Source: Clostridiales bacterium
GTDB lineage: Bacteria > Bacillota > Clostridia > Saccharofermentanales > Saccharofermentanaceae
Length of the DNA stretch: 64,000 bases
Direction of reading: 5' to 3'
NCBI GenBank assembly: GCA_017527865.1
Contig: JAFXPN010000028.1
Coordinates: forward strand, 1-64,000
Shown here: piece after piece, positions 61,549 to 64,000 of the stretch
Position numbering within the stretch: position 1 is the first letter of the stretch
Layout: each line of letters starts with the position of its first letter
The notes under the pieces: model-generated
Databases searched by the model: none
The model's input: only the letters and a program-made list of their open reading frames with translations
Told to the model about the DNA's origin: nothing
Position numbers and translations under genes: made by a program

Positions 61549-63003
61549 TCAGTTACCATTGTATCTTATGCAGAGCATCGTTATATCATCGAATTGTTCA
61601 GCGCCTGCAACGAATTCATTTATGCCGTCCATAACATTAGTCAGGACTTTGTCGGGAGCAGCGCCGGGATCTCTATTAAGGATTTCCAGCATCCTGTCGG
61701 TGCCGAGAAGTTCATTGTCCGCATTATTAGCTTCGGGAACACCGTCTGTATAAACAAAGAGGGTATCCCCCGGATCGAGGACGAACTCATGTTCCTTATA
61801 CTTTAATCCGCTGATTGCACCGCATACGGGAGAATGCTTATATACATTAAGGATATATGTCCCGTCTTTCTTTCTGATCGCGGGATGTTCATGCCCTGCG
61901 TTAGCTGTTATGAGCTTTCCTGTTGAGATCTCTAATATGCCGAGCCAAACAGTCACAAATAAATGTGCCGTATTGCCTTCACAGAGCTGATTGTTAACAT
62001 CATAGAGTATCTCAGAAGGAGTACCTCCAACCTGTGACCGTGTCTTGATCAGGGTCCTGGAGACCATCATAAACAAAGCTGCGCCTATTCCCTTTCCGGA
62101 AACATCCGCCATTACAAGACCTATGTGATCATCGTCTATGAAGAAGAAATCATAGAAATCCCCTCCCACTTCCTTGGCAGTCTTCATGGAAGCGTAAAGA
62201 TCGAATTCTTTACGATCGGGATATACAGGGAAAATATTGGGAAGTACATTATTCTGGATCTCGCTTGCAAGATTGAGCTCTGTCGACAGACGCTCAAGCT
62301 TCTCGGTCTCTTTTTTCTGTTCTAATATGGCTTTTCTTCCTTTGCCTGCTATCACTACGCAAATATTAGATAACAGTATAAAGATTATGATCTTCGGCAG
62401 GAAGCTGTTTTGAAGTGTATGGAGCCAAAGACGGTTACGGTCGATCAGCATTATATCGACCGCATCTCTCAATAACATTGAATCAGGTATTGTAAGCACG
62501 GTGCCGGAAGGCAGTTCGGTCATATTAAGATCAAGTCTCCCGTAACCTAATGCGACTCCTATATACTCAGATACACCGGAAAACAGGAATGTCAGGAAAG
62601 CGGTTGATGCAGTTACATATTTCGAGTAATAGCGGACGGATAAGACTACCGGGAATACAAAGCATAACACAACATTATGACCGAATACGGCCTGTATCAT
62701 GGCAAAGACAATACAGTAGAAAAAGAGCAATACAGATTTAAGCCATTCCTTATCACCCTTATAGATAAAACAGATAACGGCAGGAAAAACCAATACGAAT
62801 ATAGCAATACACAAAAAGAGCAATGTTGTATTATTGCACCATATTATGTTGAACAAAGACAGCAGTATAAATATCAATGCCAGCAATGCAGTCGCCAGCA
62901 TAGTCTTAGCCAAAAATATATTGGCGCTGACCTCATTATTCCATAATGTCTGTGTGTCAGTCTGACGTTCTGCTTTGAGTTTTTGCCATATCGTTTTTAC
63001 CAT
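61549..63003 (-). CDS. Membrane SpoIIE/RsbU-type protein phosphatase
   Basis: 484 residues from ATG 63003 (GAGGTG 9 bases upstream; a GTG at 63018 lies within that site). Residues ~30-235 contain about six TM helices. A short coiled segment (RKAILEQKKETEKLERLSTE) then leads into a PP2C-like SpoIIE phosphatase domain (about 250-484) with metal Asp residues in GGDFYDFFFIDDDHIGLVMA, DVSGKGIGAALFM, GHEHPAI and FVYTDGVPEANN. Such enzymes dephosphorylate anti-anti-sigma (STAS) proteins in partner-switching pathways. No STAS or anti-sigma gene is adjacent. Confidence 0.88.
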   Translation of the reverse strand: MVKTIWQKLKAERQTDTQTLWNNEVSANIFLAKTMLATALLALIFILLSLFNIIWCNNTTLLFLCIAIFVLVFPAVICFIYKGDKEWLKSVLLFFYCIVFAMIQAVFGHNVVLCFVFPVVLSVRYYSKYVTASTAFLTFLFSGVSEYIGVALGYGRLDLNMTELPSGTVLTIPDSMLLRDAVDIMLIDRNRLWLHTLQNSFLPKIIIFILLSNICVVIAGKGRKAILEQKKETEKLERLSTELNLASEIQNNVLPNIFPVYPDRKEFDLYASMKTAKEVGGDFYDFFFIDDDHIGLVMADVSGKGIGAALFMMVSRTLIKTRSQVGGTPSEILYDVNNQLCEGNTAHLFVTVWLGILEISTGKLITANAGHEHPAIRKKDGTYILNVYKHSPVCGAISGLKYKEHEFVLDPGDTLFVYTDGVPEANNADNELLGTDRMLEILNRDPGAAPDKVLTNVMDGINEFVAGAEQFDDITMLCIRYNGN

Positions 63004-63024
63004 GGGATAACACCTCACAATAAA

Positions 63025-63033
63025 AATATAACA
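63025..63033 (-). promoter_or_regulatory. Extended -10 promoter of the SpoIIE-type phosphatase gene
   Basis: TGTTATATT on the - strand, adjoining the T run of the pckA terminator. Predicted start near 63018-63022. Confidence 0.4.
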
Positions 63034-63036
63034 TAT

Positions 63037-63061
63037 AAAAACTGCCCTCCGGAGAGGGCAG
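63037..63061 (-). terminator. Rho-independent terminator of pckA
   Basis: Stem CTGCCCTC/GAGGGCAG with a 4-base loop and five T on the - strand, 29 bases after the pckA stop. Confidence 0.9.
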
Positions 63062-63090
63062 CCTTAAACATTCTGTTAAAGAATTGTCAA

Positions 63091-64000
63091 TCAGAGCTGA
63101 GGACCTGCAGCGACGAGTGCCTTACCTGCATCGTTTGTCTCATACTTCTTGAAGTTCTTCTGGAATCTTGCAGCAAGATCCTTAGCCTTTGTATCCCACT
63201 CAGCTGCATCAGCGTATGTATCACGGGGATCGAGGATCTCTGTGGAAACACCCGGAAGCTCTGTAGGTACTTCAAAGTCGAAGTAAGGGATCTTCTTTGT
63301 AGGAGCATTCTTGATGGAACCGTCGAGGATAGCATCGATGATTCCTCTTGTATCAGGGATGGAGATTCTCTTGCCTGTTCCGTTCCAGCCTGTGTTAACG
63401 AGGTAAGCCTTAGCACCGGACTTCTCCATCTTCTTTACGAGCTCTTCAGCGTACTTTGTAGGATGAAGCTCGAGGAACGCCTGACCGAAGCAAGCGGAGA
63501 ATGTAGGTGTAGGCTCTGTGATTCCGCGCTCTGTACCTGCAAGCTTAGCAGTGAATCCGGAAAGGAAGTAATACTGTGTCTGCTCAGGTGTAAGGATGGA
63601 AACAGGAGGCAGAACGCCGAAAGCATCAGCGGAAAGGAAGATTACGTTCTCAGCAGCAGGGCCGGAAGAGATCTTGTTAACATTCTTGGCGATCTTCTCG
63701 ATGTGATCGATAGGATAAGAAACACGAGTATTCTCTGTAACTGACTTGTCTGCGAAGTCGATCTTGCCTTCTGCGTCTACTGTTACGTTCTCAAGAAGAG
63801 CATTTCTCTTGATAGCGTTGTAGATGTCAGGTTCATTCTCCTTGGAGAGGTTGATAACCTTAGCATAGCAACCGCCCTCAAGGTTGAATACACCGTTGTC
63901 ATCCCAGCCGTGCTCGTCATCGCCGATGAGGAGTCTCTTAGGATCTGTGGAAAGTGTTGTCTTACCTGTACCGGAAAGACCGAAGAAGATTGCTGTGTGC
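63091..64000 (-). CDS. pckA: Phosphoenolpyruvate carboxykinase (ATP), C-terminal part
   Basis: The frame is open from the stop at 63091 to the right edge; the start lies beyond the window. About 302 of the usual ~530 residues are visible. The ATP-form landmarks are the P-loop [33 protein letters not shown] (metal/ATP Asp residues) and the adenine-binding region near [11 protein letters not shown]. It interconverts oxaloacetate and PEP with ATP/ADP. In fermentative anaerobes it commonly fixes CO2 to make oxaloacetate, which would connect with the transcarboxylase operon at 11887-15395. Confidence 0.95.
   Translation of the reverse strand, partial: HTAIFFGLSGTGKTTLSTDPKRLLIGDDEHGWDDNGVFNLEGGCYAKVINLSKENEPDIYNAIKRNALLENVTVDAEGKIDFADKSVTENTRVSYPIDHIEKIAKNVNKISSGPAAENVIFLSADAFGVLPPVSILTPEQTQYYFLSGFTAKLAGTERGITEPTPTFSACFGQAFLELHPTKYAEELVKKMEKSGAKAYLVNTGWNGTGKRISIPDTRGIIDAILDGSIKNAPTKKIPYFDFEVPTELPGVSTEILDPRDTYADAAEWDTKAKDLAARFQKNFKKYETNDAGKALVAAGPQL

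Noticed and set aside
63091..63429. A 112-residue free-standing protein
   Set aside because: The frame continues without a stop to the window edge with the PckA P-loop, so this is only the tail of pckA.

Overview
The window looks like a chromosomal segment of an anaerobic Clostridia-type member of the Bacillota. The evidence is Shine-Dalgarno sites of the AGGAGG type, a PyrR-controlled pyr operon, a PgpH-type c-di-AMP phosphodiesterase, YmdB, a SpoIIE-type phosphatase, LplB/YtcP-type sugar permeases and single-chain PurL. The family cannot be fixed from sequence alone; Lachnospiraceae or a Saccharofermentans-like lineage would fit. Coding density is high, and no tRNA, rRNA, CRISPR array, prophage or insertion sequence was seen. 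The one gene-free stretch above 300 bases is 48100-48525.

Layout. 1-5819 (+): the end of an MTA/SAH deaminase-like amidohydrolase, a heterodimeric ABC exporter, and murD. 5895-10756 (+): an unusual cluster of a two-TM sensor-like protein, an MFS protein with an extracytoplasmic N-terminal domain, a one-TM protein with a sigma region 2-like N terminus, and a lipoprotein serpin. 10809-11783 (-): an orphan tyrosine recombinase. 11887-15395 (+): a four-gene biotin-dependent transcarboxylase-like operon behind a FabT-like operator. 15452-18572 and on to 19976 (+): pnp with a structured leader, then ymdB, lspA and an rluD-family gene. 20008-25097 (+): phoH, pgpH, a ybeY-era gene fusion and recO. 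25155-30595 (+): an ABC exporter with a degenerate GHKL-like N terminus, followed by a sugar-type importer (two permeases and a binding lipoprotein) without its own ATPase. 30713-33103 (-): a Cas4-like nuclease/Rad3 helicase fusion. 33323-48099 (+): a class IV aminotransferase, htpG, purL, ksgA, zapA, a U32 peptidase, dut, a CorA-like transporter, an alpha/beta-hydrolase pseudoenzyme, tsaD, smpB and a VanZ-family gene. 48100-48525: a gene-free region with nested RNA stems and a perfect 35-base palindrome. 48526-60526 (-): the pyrRBCFKD operon, followed by a PyrE-like gene, an acyl-CoA ligase, tldD, a pmbA/tldE homologue and metY. 60766-64000 (-): a DUF975 membrane protein, a SpoIIE-type phosphatase and the C-terminal part of ATP-dependent PEP carboxykinase.

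How the genes fit together. The pyr operon has a recognisable PyrR-binding loop and an attenuator hairpin just before pyrR, so UMP-responsive attenuation is well supported. The transcarboxylase set (12S-, 5S- and 1.3S-like subunits plus a small MmdE-like protein, with no membrane decarboxylase subunit) suggests soluble carboxyl transfer between an acyl-CoA and pyruvate/oxaloacetate, and PckA at the right edge feeds the same C4 node. Most of the remaining long operons are housekeeping genes for RNA processing, ribosome maturation and repair.

The most interesting unexplained items are the putative structured RNA at 48166-48485, the YbeY-Era fusion, the GHKL-ABC fusion, the sigma-like membrane protein in the serpin cluster, a 19-base palindromic motif shared by two loci, and three genes whose -10 box lies exactly six bases before ATG with no Shine-Dalgarno site, which suggests leaderless mRNAs.
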